64,000 nucleotides of DNA from Labilibaculum sp. K2S (GCF_030372765.1 NZ_JAUCMW010000011.1:78147-142146); one strand, 5' to 3'. Counted from the stretch's first letter, positions 36,562 through 46,200 are shown. Program-made: numbers and translations. Notes: generated by a model from the letters alone, not told the origin.

Positions 36562-37668
36562 TTATTTACTTTCATAGATTGCACCGAGTAATGCATTTTG
36601 TGATGCTCCTGTAACAGAAGGTAAATTTCCAGTTTGCTTATTTATTCTTTGCATGGCTAACCAAGCGAATGCGATTGATTCAACAAGTTGCACCGAAACT
36701 CCAAGTTCATCTGTTGTCGATATTTTTACATTTGGCATGTGGTATTGGAGTCTTTCTAGTAGGTAATCATTATATGCACCACCACCACATGTATAGATTG
36801 CGTCAAGTTTAAGATTTGCCTTTATTAAAGAATTGGAAACTGTAACGGCAGTTAATTCAAGTAATGTTGATTGGACATCGGCATTCTGATAAGTTGGTAA
36901 TAGTTTGAGGTGATTGTTTAACCAGTTTAAGTTGAATAATTCTCTTCCGGTACTTTTTGGGGCAGGTTTTTCAAAGTATTCTTCTCTTAGCATACTATCT
37001 AATAGCTCAGGGATAATTTTGCCGGATTTGGCCAAATTTCCTCCCTTGTCAAATTTTTCATTTTTGATTTTGTAAATCCAGGAGTCCATTAAACAATTTG
37101 CAGGACCGCTATCGAATCCAATTACATTTATTTCTTCATCTGCAGTAATTGTTATGTTTGCAATTCCTCCCAAATTTAAAATTCCTCTTTTTTCCTTGGT
37201 TGAATTCAGAAAGGCTTGATGGAAAGCCGGTGTAAGAGGTGCGCCATTGCCTCCCATAGCCATATCCATTCGTCTAAAATCGGTCACCGTAGTAATTTTT
37301 GTTTTGGCAGCAATTAAATTGCCATCACCGAGTTGCATCGTGAAAGGATAATTGGATAAAGGTGAATGAAAAACAGTTTGGCCGTGACAGCCAATGCCTT
37401 TTATTTGGGAATGATGAACACCTGCTTTTTTAATTAAATTATTTGCCGTTTCCGCGTAGCATAGTGCTAGTTGATGATCAATTTCTCCCAGTGTAAGTAG
37501 ATCGGTCTTGAATGTTCTTACTAATAGATCTAATTTTTCTTTTAAATTAATAGGAAAATCTTCTGAATGACTTTGGAGTACATTCACTTTTCCTTCACTG
37601 AAATTTACTAGAACAGCATCGATACCATCCATACTTGTTCCTGACATTATACCAATATGTAAATTCAT
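36562..37668 (-). CDS. anmK: Anhydro-N-acetylmuramic acid kinase
   Basis: 368 residues from the ATG at 37666-37668 (14 further codons are open upstream). MNLHIGIMSGTSMDGIDAVL is the start of the AnmK fold; GCHGQTVFHSP, QLGDGNLIAAKT, TDFRRMDMAMGGNGAPL (catalytic Asp region), NLGGIANIT and TCGGGAYNDYLLERL complete it. It phosphorylates and opens 1,6-anhydro-MurNAc to MurNAc-6-P, the substrate of MurQ. It lies 73 bases behind the serine-hydrolase gene in the same direction. A decayed second anmK copy is found at 40394-40612. Confidence 0.96.
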   Translation of the reverse strand: MNLHIGIMSGTSMDGIDAVLVNFSEGKVNVLQSHSEDFPINLKEKLDLLVRTFKTDLLTLGEIDHQLALCYAETANNLIKKAGVHHSQIKGIGCHGQTVFHSPLSNYPFTMQLGDGNLIAAKTKITTVTDFRRMDMAMGGNGAPLTPAFHQAFLNSTKEKRGILNLGGIANITITADEEINVIGFDSGPANCLMDSWIYKIKNEKFDKGGNLAKSGKIIPELLDSMLREEYFEKPAPKSTGRELFNLNWLNNHLKLLPTYQNADVQSTLLELTAVTVSNSLIKANLKLDAIYTCGGGAYNDYLLERLQYHMPNVKISTTDELGVSVQLVESIAFAWLAMQRINKQTGNLPSVTGASQNALLGAIYESK

Positions 37669-37741
37669 CTGATTGAATATGAAATTAAAAACATAGCTAA
37701 GTCCTATCATTTAGTAGGATATATGCTTCTTATAGAAGCAA

Positions 37742-39670
37742 TTAATTTGGCCATTTACTTAGCGTTTTTTGTTTGTATTTTTCATTGAATACTTGAATTG
37801 CATCGTAGATTCCTTGATGGATTGAAATTCTAATGTTTTTTTCATAAATCTGACGACTTTTTCTTGTTGGGTGAACTCTATTGGATAGGAAAATATAAAG
37901 CAAATTATTTTTTGGATCCATCCATGTAAAGGTGCCTGTGAAACCGGAGTGTCCGAAACTTTCGGCACTGGCCGAGTAGGCTGGGTAACACTTTTCAATC
38001 GATAATGTATCATTTCCAAGTAAAGGTTTATCAAATCCTAAACCTCGTCTATTGTTATTGTCTGGAAATTGAATTTTGGTAAATTCTTTCATTGTCTTTT
38101 CAGAGATATATCGTTTTCCACCATATTCTCCCATTTGTAAATACATTTGCATCAGCTTTGCTAAATCATTTGCCGTTGCAAAAAGGCCTGCATTTCCTGA
38201 TATGCCCCCCATCATTGCACAGCCTTCATCATCTACATATCCATGTAGTTGTGTATTTCGAAAATAGTTATCGTATTCCGTTGGAATTATTCTGGAAGCA
38301 GGATAGTTGTTGTGTGCGTTAAAATCTATCGTATAAGCACCCAAAGGTCTGTAAAATTCTTGCTTAAGATAATTGGGATATTCTTTATGGGTCATATTTT
38401 TAATCATTTCTGGAAATATAAAATAAGCCAGTCCTGAATATCGATATTCTTTTGTATTCAACAAGTCGGATTCTTTAATGCTTTTATATAATTTTTTTCT
38501 GTAATTTTTGTTTAGATACATTTGGGGAGCGACTTCAACAGAATATTTTTTTGTCTTTGTAAAGCTGAAAATGTGTCTTTTGAAGTTTTTATTCTCATCA
38601 ATGGTGCTATTCCAAAATGGAATCCATGGGGCTAATTGAGCTTGGTGAGCAAGAACATCTCTGAATAGAACATCAGCCTTATTCGACCTTTTAAAATCTT
38701 TCCAGTAAACGGATAATTTTTCATCTATATTGATTTTGCCTTCATCAACAAATCGCATAAGTGCAGGAAGTGGTCCTGTTATTTTAGTAACTGATGCCAA
38801 ATCGTAAATATCGTCGGAGAGAACGGGTTCTAATTTTGCGTAAGTGTGAAAGCCAAAACACTTGTGATAAATCACTTTTCGGTCTTTAGCTATTAATATT
38901 TGACAACCAGGGAAAGCATTGTTTTCAATACCAAGTTGAGCAACTGAATCAATTATATGATAAAGTGTTTCAGAATCAATTCCCGCCATCTCAGGGATAG
39001 TGTATTGAAATCGGATTGTTTCATCTAATGCAATATCAATTTCACTCTGGGATTTACAAACCGTTGGACTATGTTCAGAATAGGTAAGGCCTCCAAAAAT
39101 AATTTGAGCTGCTACCTTATGAGTATCCTCTGTATTGTTATTTGAAAATAATATTGTTGACGCACATTTGAAAATAGGGAGGGGTTCAATTATTTCTAGT
39201 GAGCCAAAAATGGAAAGTATAATATTGGGACAAGCTTCTAGCTTAGAAAGCAATTTTGAGGCTTGTTCTAAATTTTTTGTTGTAATATCGTGAATACTGA
39301 TTATTAAAATATCCTTATTTTTTAGTTGAAGATGGTCTAATTCATAATTGGTTGAGATAGAGTCGCTGTTAATTGCGATACAGCTAATTCGAGAATATTT
39401 TTTAAGCGTATTTTGAAAGGAAGAAAGTGTATTTATTGTGTCTATTGATATGGAAACAATTTTCTTATTATCTAATTCTCTTATAGGAATGAGTTTTTTT
39501 ATGTTTTTGTTTATACAAACAGATGAATTGATTTTTTGAATATGGTTTATTATGGAATCCAGATTCTCAATTTCAGATTTTATGTTTGTAGAATCAATTG
39601 TTTGTGCCGTTGAATTTTGAACGGTATAAAATAGAAGAAGGAAAAGAATAACTGTATTTTTCATGATCAA
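37742..39670 (-). CDS. Serine hydrolase (class C beta-lactamase family) with orphan GH3 C-terminal-like domain
   Basis: 642 residues with a signal peptide (about 1-22). From about 230 to 630 it is a penicillin-binding-protein-like hydrolase: LASVTKITG gives SxxK (Ser293, Lys296), YRYSGLAYFIF the Tyr motif and FGHSGFTGTFTW the HSG triad. Residues about 60-205 resemble the C-terminal domain of GH3 glycosidases (LIPIRELDNKKIVSIS, NKDILIISIHD, AAQIIFGGLTYS). Bacteroidota often encode a NagZ(GH3)-beta-lactamase fusion of about 1000 residues; here the GH3 barrel with the active site is absent and the protein runs from signal peptide straight to the second GH3 domain. The hydrolase could trim D-Ala or wall peptides. 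Leads anmK. Confidence 0.85.
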   Translation of the reverse strand: MIMKNTVILFLLLFYTVQNSTAQTIDSTNIKSEIENLDSIINHIQKINSSVCINKNIKKLIPIRELDNKKIVSISIDTINTLSSFQNTLKKYSRISCIAINSDSISTNYELDHLQLKNKDILIISIHDITTKNLEQASKLLSKLEACPNIILSIFGSLEIIEPLPIFKCASTILFSNNNTEDTHKVAAQIIFGGLTYSEHSPTVCKSQSEIDIALDETIRFQYTIPEMAGIDSETLYHIIDSVAQLGIENNAFPGCQILIAKDRKVIYHKCFGFHTYAKLEPVLSDDIYDLASVTKITGPLPALMRFVDEGKINIDEKLSVYWKDFKRSNKADVLFRDVLAHQAQLAPWIPFWNSTIDENKNFKRHIFSFTKTKKYSVEVAPQMYLNKNYRKKLYKSIKESDLLNTKEYRYSGLAYFIFPEMIKNMTHKEYPNYLKQEFYRPLGAYTIDFNAHNNYPASRIIPTEYDNYFRNTQLHGYVDDEGCAMMGGISGNAGLFATANDLAKLMQMYLQMGEYGGKRYISEKTMKEFTKIQFPDNNNRRGLGFDKPLLGNDTLSIEKCYPAYSASAESFGHSGFTGTFTWMDPKNNLLYIFLSNRVHPTRKSRQIYEKNIRISIHQGIYDAIQVFNEKYKQKTLSKWPN

Positions 39671-39810
39671 TTTTAAATAAAGAGGTGAGGTTCAACGATA
39701 TATTTAATGATGAACAGCTCCTAAAATTTATATTTTATTTGTTGTAGTTTTTAAGGATTTTTATTCAGCTATTAAATGATAGGAATGGATACTATCCATA
39801 GTATTTCTAA

Positions 39811-39888
39811 TTTATAGGCTGGAACTTTTACACCAATATCGAAGCCTTTTATGCTTGAAGGTTCCAAATTGTGGTTGTCAATTGAACT
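39811..39888 (-). pseudogene. Possible relic of a susC 3' end
   Basis: The complement reads SSIDNHNLEPSSIKGFDIG followed by VKVPAYK. The intact SusC of this window ends with SIDNLGTPNVKGFDLGLKFK. The match in SIDN and KGFD-G-K, in the right order, suggests a decayed paralogue; short, so uncertain. Confidence 0.3.
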
Positions 39889-40112
39889 AGCATTGGATCG
39901 GCATCGTTTTAATCTGTAAATAGAAACAAGCTTTTTTTAGTCACATAATCGTATCTTCTCTAATGTGTTGGCTATACTTTCCCTAAGCATATTATAAATT
40001 TACATAGCTAAAGTGAATTGATGAGCGATTTTTTATGAAACTTTCATTTGTAGTAAGGCATTTAGTTTGATAATCGTCTTGATCTAAATTCATAGATCTT
40101 GTATTTTTAATA

Positions 40113-40146
40113 CAAATATAAATTAATTAATCACATGTAATACATC
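40113..40146 (-). promoter_or_regulatory. Leftward -7 box and regulon operator copy 4
   Basis: The complement of 40113-40120 is TATATTTG, pointing toward the serine-hydrolase/anmK genes (leader about 440 bases). Operator TCACATGTAATACATC (40131-40146) covers the -33 position, as in the namZ promoter. Confidence 0.5.
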
Positions 40147-40317
40147 TTACATGGTAATTTGTTTATGGTGAATATTTTTATGATGATATTTTTCGTCATT
40201 TAAATAAATTAAAATATTACAGATCTATGTGACTATATATACGAAATATTTTGTATCGTATTCTTTTTTATAAAGATAAATTTGATGAAATATTTTTTAT
40301 TAGGTTAACTGATAGTC

Positions 40318-40335
40318 TTTTGTCATACATGTAGA
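40318..40335. promoter_or_regulatory. Regulon operator copy 5
   Basis: TTTTGTCATACATGTAGA, the motif in inverse orientation with core GTCATAC. Lies in the 1.19-kb gap 39671-40858 which otherwise holds no intact gene. Confidence 0.55.
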
Positions 40336-40393
40336 TTTATTTATGAAAATTTCTATCAAATTATTTCGTGAAAAATTGGTTGTTTGAATTTGA

Positions 40394-40612
40394 GTAATAG
40401 GAATAATATAAGGTACAAGTGTTGATGGAATGGATTCTGTATTGGTTTATTTTAATAGCAGTGCATGTTATTAAAGGTATTTTGTGGAGTTCGCTCTAGA
40501 TTGGAGAAATGACATAATTGACTTGCTTGTTGATTATACCATTGATATGAATGAATCTTGAGAAATTGATCATCATCTTGCGGTTGTTTATTCGGGAAGT
40601 GCAAATAATTTT
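40394..40612 (+). pseudogene. anmK: Decayed 5' fragment of a second anmK
   Basis: In one + frame this reads VIGII*GTSVDGMDSVLV, then YFNSSACY*RYFVEF, later IIDLLVDYTIDMNES* and EIDHHLAVVYSGSANNF, then stop. The intact AnmK of this window has HIGIMSGTSMDGIDAVLV, later KLDLLV and then EIDHQLALCYAETANNL. From GTS to EIDH the distance is 50 residues in the relic and 52 in the intact gene, so the frame is kept over 70 codons with internal stops at 40409, 40472 and 40559. Nothing recognisable as AnmK follows 40612. This is a truncated, inactivated copy on the opposite strand from the intact gene. Confidence 0.82.
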
Positions 40613-40633
40613 TAGATAAAGTAGTTAGAGGTC

Positions 40634-40673
40634 AGTAGATCAATTCACATCTAATATTATGAATTGATCTACT
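40634..40673. repeat. Perfect 14-base inverted repeat
   Basis: AGTAGATCAATTCA (40634-40647) pairs with TGAATTGATCTACT (40660-40673), loop of 12. No immediate T-run. Lies between the anmK relic and the promoter at 40791. Confidence 0.6.
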
Positions 40674-40790
40674 GGTCATTGAAGAATTTTTTTCGGATGT
40701 TTAATATATTATTATTTCCTATTGTTTAGCATATTTTTGATTTGTGAAATTGGTGTAATAAGAATGTTTTGAAACATGTGGCTAATTGTC

Positions 40791-40844
40791 TTGTAATTTA
40801 ATTTTAGAATTCTATATTTGTATAGATGTAACATGTAATACCAA
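40791..40844 (+). promoter_or_regulatory. Promoter and regulon operator copy 6 in front of the peptidase-epimerase-susCD operon
   Basis: TTG (40791-40793), 19-base spacer, TATATTTG (40813-40820): a near-perfect Bacteroidota promoter. Operator TAACATGTAATACCAA (40829-40844) lies over the presumed transcription start, 14 bases before the ATG. Confidence 0.75.
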
Positions 40845-40858
40845 TTAATTCCTAGAAA

Positions 40859-42031
40859 ATGAAATACTTTCTTATTCTAATAATTTTTGTAATCGCTTGC
40901 TCTTGTAATAAGGAGAATCAACTTTTAATTGAAGCAAACAATATTTCCAAACTGATAGAGGCTAAATATTCACCAGATCAAAGAGAAGCTGTTTTTCAAC
41001 CTTCGTTCTTTTTCGAAAACAATAAATTGATAGTAGGAGGAGAAACTAGTGAGTTGATAGCAAAGCAAGCTTTGTATACTGCACTTGAAAAGTTAGATGT
41101 TAAAATAATAGATAGCTTAGAATTATTGCCAGAAGAAAAATTAAAGGACAAAAATTGGGGTTTAGTTAATCTGAGTGTGGTTAACCTAAGAGCTCATTCC
41201 AGACATTCGGCAGAGCTTGTTTCGCAAGCTATTTTAGGAACTCCTGTTAAAGTTTTAAAAGAAGAAAATTCATGGTATTTGATACAAACTCCCGATCGGT
41301 ACATTGCCTGGGTTGACGGAGCTGCAATTGCTTTAAAAACAGGAAGCGAAATGGAGGTGTGGAGGAATTCAAACAGAGTAATCTTTCTTCCTGATTTCGA
41401 AGTTGTAAAAGATCCGGGACAAAATGAGGTGGTGACTGATTTGGTTGCAGGGGCAATTCTCGAAGTTGGGAAAGAGAATCAGAACAGTTATGATTTGACT
41501 TTACCTGATGGAAGAAGAATACAAGTTGAAAAATCGAATTGTGAGTTGCTTTCTGATTGGAAAACAAGGGGGTTGAAAGATGCATCTATTTTAACCAAAA
41601 CAGCAAAGCAATTTCTTGGTCGCCCTTATTTGTGGGGTGGAACTTCAGTAAAGGGGGTAGATTGCAGTGGATTTGTCAAATCAGTTTATTTTATAAACGG
41701 GATCATTTTGGCCCGTGATGCATCATTGCAGTTTCTTCATGGAGATACCATTTCTCCAGGGCAGGGATTTTTAAAGTTGGCGGAGGGAGATCTGGTTTTT
41801 TTCGGAAGAGCTGGAATAGATGAGAAACCAACGAAAGTTACTCATGTGGGGATGTATATGAATAAAGGAGAATATATTCATTCTTCAGGCCGAGTTAGGA
41901 TTAATAGTTTCGATCCAAAAGCAGAAAATTATAATGATTATAGATCGGTAACCTGGCTGGGTGGCCGTAGGATTTTAAGTCGAATAGGAGAATCAGGAAT
42001 AATTAGAGTTTCTGAGCATCCATGGTATTAG
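40859..42031 (+). CDS. NlpC/P60 lipoprotein endopeptidase with SH3 domains (dipeptidyl-peptidase VI/YkfC type)
   Basis: 390 residues. Signal peptide with Cys14/Cys16 (FVIACSCNKE). One or two bacterial SH3 domains at about 95-230 (LSVVNLRAHSRHSAELVSQ, NSWYLIQTPDRYIAWVDG). The NlpC/P60 domain starts near 240: YLWGGTSVKGVDCSGFVKS has the catalytic Cys and KVTHVGMYMNKGEYIHSSG the His and third residue. Enzymes of this layout cut between D-Glu and the diamino acid in muropeptides with a free L-Ala, releasing L-Ala-D-Glu. This is precisely the substrate of the epimerase encoded 7 bases downstream. First gene of an operon running to SusD. Confidence 0.93.
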   Translation: MKYFLILIIFVIACSCNKENQLLIEANNISKLIEAKYSPDQREAVFQPSFFFENNKLIVGGETSELIAKQALYTALEKLDVKIIDSLELLPEEKLKDKNWGLVNLSVVNLRAHSRHSAELVSQAILGTPVKVLKEENSWYLIQTPDRYIAWVDGAAIALKTGSEMEVWRNSNRVIFLPDFEVVKDPGQNEVVTDLVAGAILEVGKENQNSYDLTLPDGRRIQVEKSNCELLSDWKTRGLKDASILTKTAKQFLGRPYLWGGTSVKGVDCSGFVKSVYFINGIILARDASLQFLHGDTISPGQGFLKLAEGDLVFFGRAGIDEKPTKVTHVGMYMNKGEYIHSSGRVRINSFDPKAENYNDYRSVTWLGGRRILSRIGESGIIRVSEHPWY

Positions 42032-42038
42032 AAAGATT

Positions 42039-43178
42039 ATGACTATAGACAGAAGAAAATTTTTAGGAAATACTGGTTTGTTGGCTGGAGCTGCACTTTT
42101 GCTTCCGGCAATGAATTCTTGCGGAGGAACAGGAACAGGTAAATCAAAACATTCAGGAACCGGATTGAAACTTAGTTTCGAACCTTATGAATTGCAGTTG
42201 AAACATGTATTTACTATTGCATCTTTTTCCAGAACAACTACCCCGGTTATGCTTACCAAAATTGAGTGGGATGGAATTGTTGGTTATGGAGAAGCTTCCA
42301 TGCCTCCTTATTTAGGAGAGTCTCACGAGACTGCAACTAAATTTTTAAGTAGTTTAAAACTGAAACAATTTTCGGATCCATTTCGCTTGAATGAAATTCT
42401 AAGTTATGTTGATTCTGTTGCCGAAGGTAACTGTGCCGCAAAAGCATCAATTGATATCGCTTTGCATGATTTGGTAGGGAAATTATTAGATAAACCTTGG
42501 TTTAAAATATGGGGATACAATCAGGAGGATACTCCGGTAACCACATTCACCATTGGGATGGATAAACCTGATGTGGTAATTGAAAAAGTGAAAGAAGCTT
42601 CTCCTTATAAAATGTTAAAAGTGAAAATTGGGAGGGGTACCGATGAGGAGATGATTAATACAATTCGAAAAATTACAGATGTGCCTTTGTGCGTGGATGT
42701 GAATCAGGGATGGAAAGACAAACAAGAGGCTTTAGATAAAATTCATTGGTTAAAAGAGCAGGGAGTTGTTTTTGTTGAACAGCCAATGGACAAGCACAAT
42801 TTGGAAGATATGGCTTGGTTGACGCAGCACAGTCCCTTGCCTACAATTGCAGATGAAGCCATTCAGCGATTGGATGATGTGGCAAAATTGCATGGAGTTT
42901 ATTCCGGGATCAATATCAAATTGATGAAGTGTACCGGAATGCGAGAAGCTCATAAAATGATGAATGTAGCCCGTTCATTGGAAATGAAAGTGATGATAGG
43001 ATGCATGACCGAAACGTCTTGTGGTGTTAGTGCAGCAGCCCAGCTGTCGCCTATGGTTGATTGGGCCGATTTGGATGGAAATTTATTAATATCAAACGAT
43101 CCTTTTAAAGGAATTGAGGTTCAGGACGGAAAAGTTATTTTGCCCGACCTACCTGGAATTGGAGTTACAAAAATATAA
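42039..43178 (+). CDS. Dipeptide (L-Ala-D/L-Glu) epimerase, Tat-exported
   Basis: 379 residues of the enolase superfamily. Active-site pieces: MLKVKIGRG (KxK), LCVDVNQGW (Asp), VFVEQPMDK (Glu), TIADEAIQ (Asp) and INIKLMKCTG (Lys). It converts L-Ala-D-Glu into L-Ala-L-Glu so that ordinary peptidases can use it. The E. coli and Bacillus enzymes are cytoplasmic, but this one starts DRRKFLGNTGLLAGAALLLP, a twin-arginine signal, followed by AMNSCGG, a possible lipid-attachment Cys. It would thus act in the periplasm beside the NlpC/P60 peptidase. 40 bases ahead of susC. Confidence 0.92.
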   Translation: MTIDRRKFLGNTGLLAGAALLLPAMNSCGGTGTGKSKHSGTGLKLSFEPYELQLKHVFTIASFSRTTTPVMLTKIEWDGIVGYGEASMPPYLGESHETATKFLSSLKLKQFSDPFRLNEILSYVDSVAEGNCAAKASIDIALHDLVGKLLDKPWFKIWGYNQEDTPVTTFTIGMDKPDVVIEKVKEASPYKMLKVKIGRGTDEEMINTIRKITDVPLCVDVNQGWKDKQEALDKIHWLKEQGVVFVEQPMDKHNLEDMAWLTQHSPLPTIADEAIQRLDDVAKLHGVYSGINIKLMKCTGMREAHKMMNVARSLEMKVMIGCMTETSCGVSAAAQLSPMVDWADLDGNLLISNDPFKGIEVQDGKVILPDLPGIGVTKI

Positions 43179-43218
43179 ATGATTTAGAATTATTTTTTAC
43201 TAACCAAAAATTAATACA

Positions 43219-46200
43219 ATGAGAAAAATTGCATGTATTACCCTAATCATGCTTCTTGGTTGGCAAGTATCCTGGGCACAGGATTTGCTGGTTAAAGGCA
43301 AGGTTACGGACAGTGATAAGGTATCTTTACCCGGGGTATCCATTGTCAAAAAAGGAACATCGACTGGAACCATTTCAGATATAGATGGAAAATACGAATT
43401 GAAAGCAGAGGTTGGTACTACCTTGGTATTTAGTTTTGTTGGGATGGAACCTCAAGAGATTCAGGTTGATGATCAGGAAAATATTAATGTAGAGCTTGTT
43501 GCTCAGTCGGTTGGAGTTGGAGAGGTAGTTGTAACAGCTATGGGTATCAAGAAGGATAAAAAAGCCTTGGGGTATGCCGTACAAGCCGTAGATGCAACCG
43601 AACTTTTAGAAGGAAACCAAAATAATTTGGTAGGTGGTCTTCAAGGAAAAGTGTCGGGTGTTACAATTGTTAATTCTGGTGGAGCCCCAGGCTCCTCTGC
43701 TGTAATTCTGATTCGTGGAGGGACTTCAATTACGGGTGATAATCAACCATTATTTGTAGTCGACGGTATTCCTATTGATAATTCAACCAGCTCAAGTCTG
43801 GAAGTTGCGAGTGCTAACAGAGCCTCTGACATTAACCCTGAGGATATTGAAAGTATTTCGGTACTAAAGGGAGCTGCAGCTGCGGCACTTTATGGAATAC
43901 AAGCTGCTGAAGGTGCGGTTATTATTACAACCAAAAGAGGGAAAGCAGGGGCGAGTGTTATTAGTTATTCAGGTTCAATGTCTGTTAATCAGGTTCTTGG
44001 AACTCCGGATATTCAGACACAATATGGACAAGGTAAACAATTGGTGAGTGCCCAAGGTACTACAATTGATACCGATTCTGAATTTTCATGGGGAAATAAA
44101 TTGGCTTCAGGTGCTTCCGTTTATAAAAATATTGAAGACTTTTACAGTACAGCTATAACACAAAATCATAACGCTAGTTATTCTGGTGGTACTGAGAAAG
44201 GAAACATATATATTTCAGTAGGAAATGTATCGCAGGATGGTGTGGTCGAAGAAACAAGCTACGATAAGACTTCTTTTAAGGTTAATGCAAATTCTAATTT
44301 TAATGAGAAATTAACTTTAGGTGTATCGGCCAATTATATTACCACTAAAACAAAAAGTACAAAACAAGGTAATGCTTCAGGAAGTAGTTTCAAAAGTTTA
44401 TTAGCTTATCCGGTTAATATAGATGCTAAAGATTATTTAAATACAGATGGATCTCAAAAACGTTTTTTTGCATCACAAGAATTTGACAATCCATATTGGA
44501 GTATTCACAATAGCCCGAATACTGATGAGGTGGATCGCCTTATTGGAATTTTGAGTTTAAATTATGATTTCTGTGAAGATTTAAGTTTATCCTATAAACT
44601 TGGAATTGACCATTACAATCAATTTAATAAGAAAATTACAGGAGATGATGGTTTCGTTGAAAATCGTGAAAGTGGATACATTAGTCAATTTGAAAAGGAA
44701 CACTCTAAGCTGACATCAAATTTATTCTTAACCTATCAGAAAAAAATTACAGATGATTTTTCATTGGATGCAATGGTAGGTAATTCTGTTGAAGAGTTAG
44801 ATATAAGAACAACCTATACAAACGGAGATGGATTTCAAGCTCCTGGTATTTATAGCATTGGAAATGTTCTGATTGAAAATCAATCGATAAGAGAATTAAT
44901 TACTCGTAAACGAACTGTAGGTTTATTTGGAGAATTAAAGCTAAGTTGGCAAAATGTGCTGTTCTTAACAGCCACAGGAAGAAACGACTGGTCATCAACA
45001 TTACCAAAAGATAAAAGATCTTTTTTCTATCCATCTGTTGGAATGTCTGCTATTGTTACCGATTTTTTAAAGAACAACGGCACAGATATTACTTCTCCAT
45101 CAGGACTTAATTATTTAAAATTGAGAGCTACATGGGCAAAAGTTGGTAAGGATGCTCCTATTGGTGCATTGGAAAGTTCTCTGGGGACTAATATTAATGG
45201 TTTGGCTAGTTCTGCGTATACATGGAATGGTGTTGATGTTGGAAATCCGGATTTGGAACCAGAGTTTACCAATAGTTATGAGGTGGGAGTCGATACCAGA
45301 TTTCTTCACAATAGAATTGGACTTGATTTGAGTTATTATTACAGTAAATCTGAAAATCAAATATTAGAAGACATTAGGGTTCCGCCTACAACAGGGACTT
45401 TTTATGCTACTCTTAATGGAGGATCTATTGTAAATAAAGGTTTGGAAGCAATGCTTTCTCTAAAAATATTTCCAACAACATCTAAATTTAGATGGGATAT
45501 GGATTTGAATTTTGGAATGAATGATAGTAAAGTAAAAACTCTTCCTGGTTTCTTAAACGAAGTTTACCTATCTGATTCCTGGACATTTAATAGTTCTGCT
45601 GCAGGAGCCGCTGTCCTAGATGGGTCATTATTTTGTCTTAGAGGTAAACGTCCGCAACAAAATGAAAAAGGTGAAGTTGTAATTAATTCTAACGGATTAC
45701 CCACTCTGCAAGATGCAACATATGATGATGTAAATCGAATTCCGGATTGGACATTGGGAATTACGAATTCTTTAAGTTACAAAAACTTTAGATTGTCATT
45801 TTTGATTGATATCGTGCAAGGTCAGGAAGTTTATAATGCTACAGAGTCGGCATTATCTTATTATGGACTTAGTGAAAATACGCTGGACAGAGGCGAATCG
45901 GTAATTTTACCTGGCGTTGATGTGAATGGAAATGCAAATCAAATAGCTGTTGTAAAAGATCAAAGCTATTATCAGAAATACTATTCTTTAAATTCTGAGA
46001 ACTTTGTAGAGGATGGATCCTTTGCCAGATTAAGATATGTGACCTTATCCTACAAATTTCCACAAAGAGTATTGGATAAATTATCGCTGACTGCATTGGA
46101 AATTTATGCAACAGGAAGAAATTTGATCACAATAACCAATTATAGTGGTGTGGATCCAGAGGTAAATACTTTTGGCGCCGGTATCTCAGGTGCTGGGTCA

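Noticed and set aside
39671..40393. Further genes or an RNA gene in the long gap
   Set aside because: Apart from the susC-like scrap and the operators, all frames are short and broken and no tRNA, rRNA or known RNA fold was recognised.
40771..40786. GAAACATGTGGCTAAT as a seventh operator
   Set aside because: Contains ACATGT but not the GT-N3-AC half; too weak to list.
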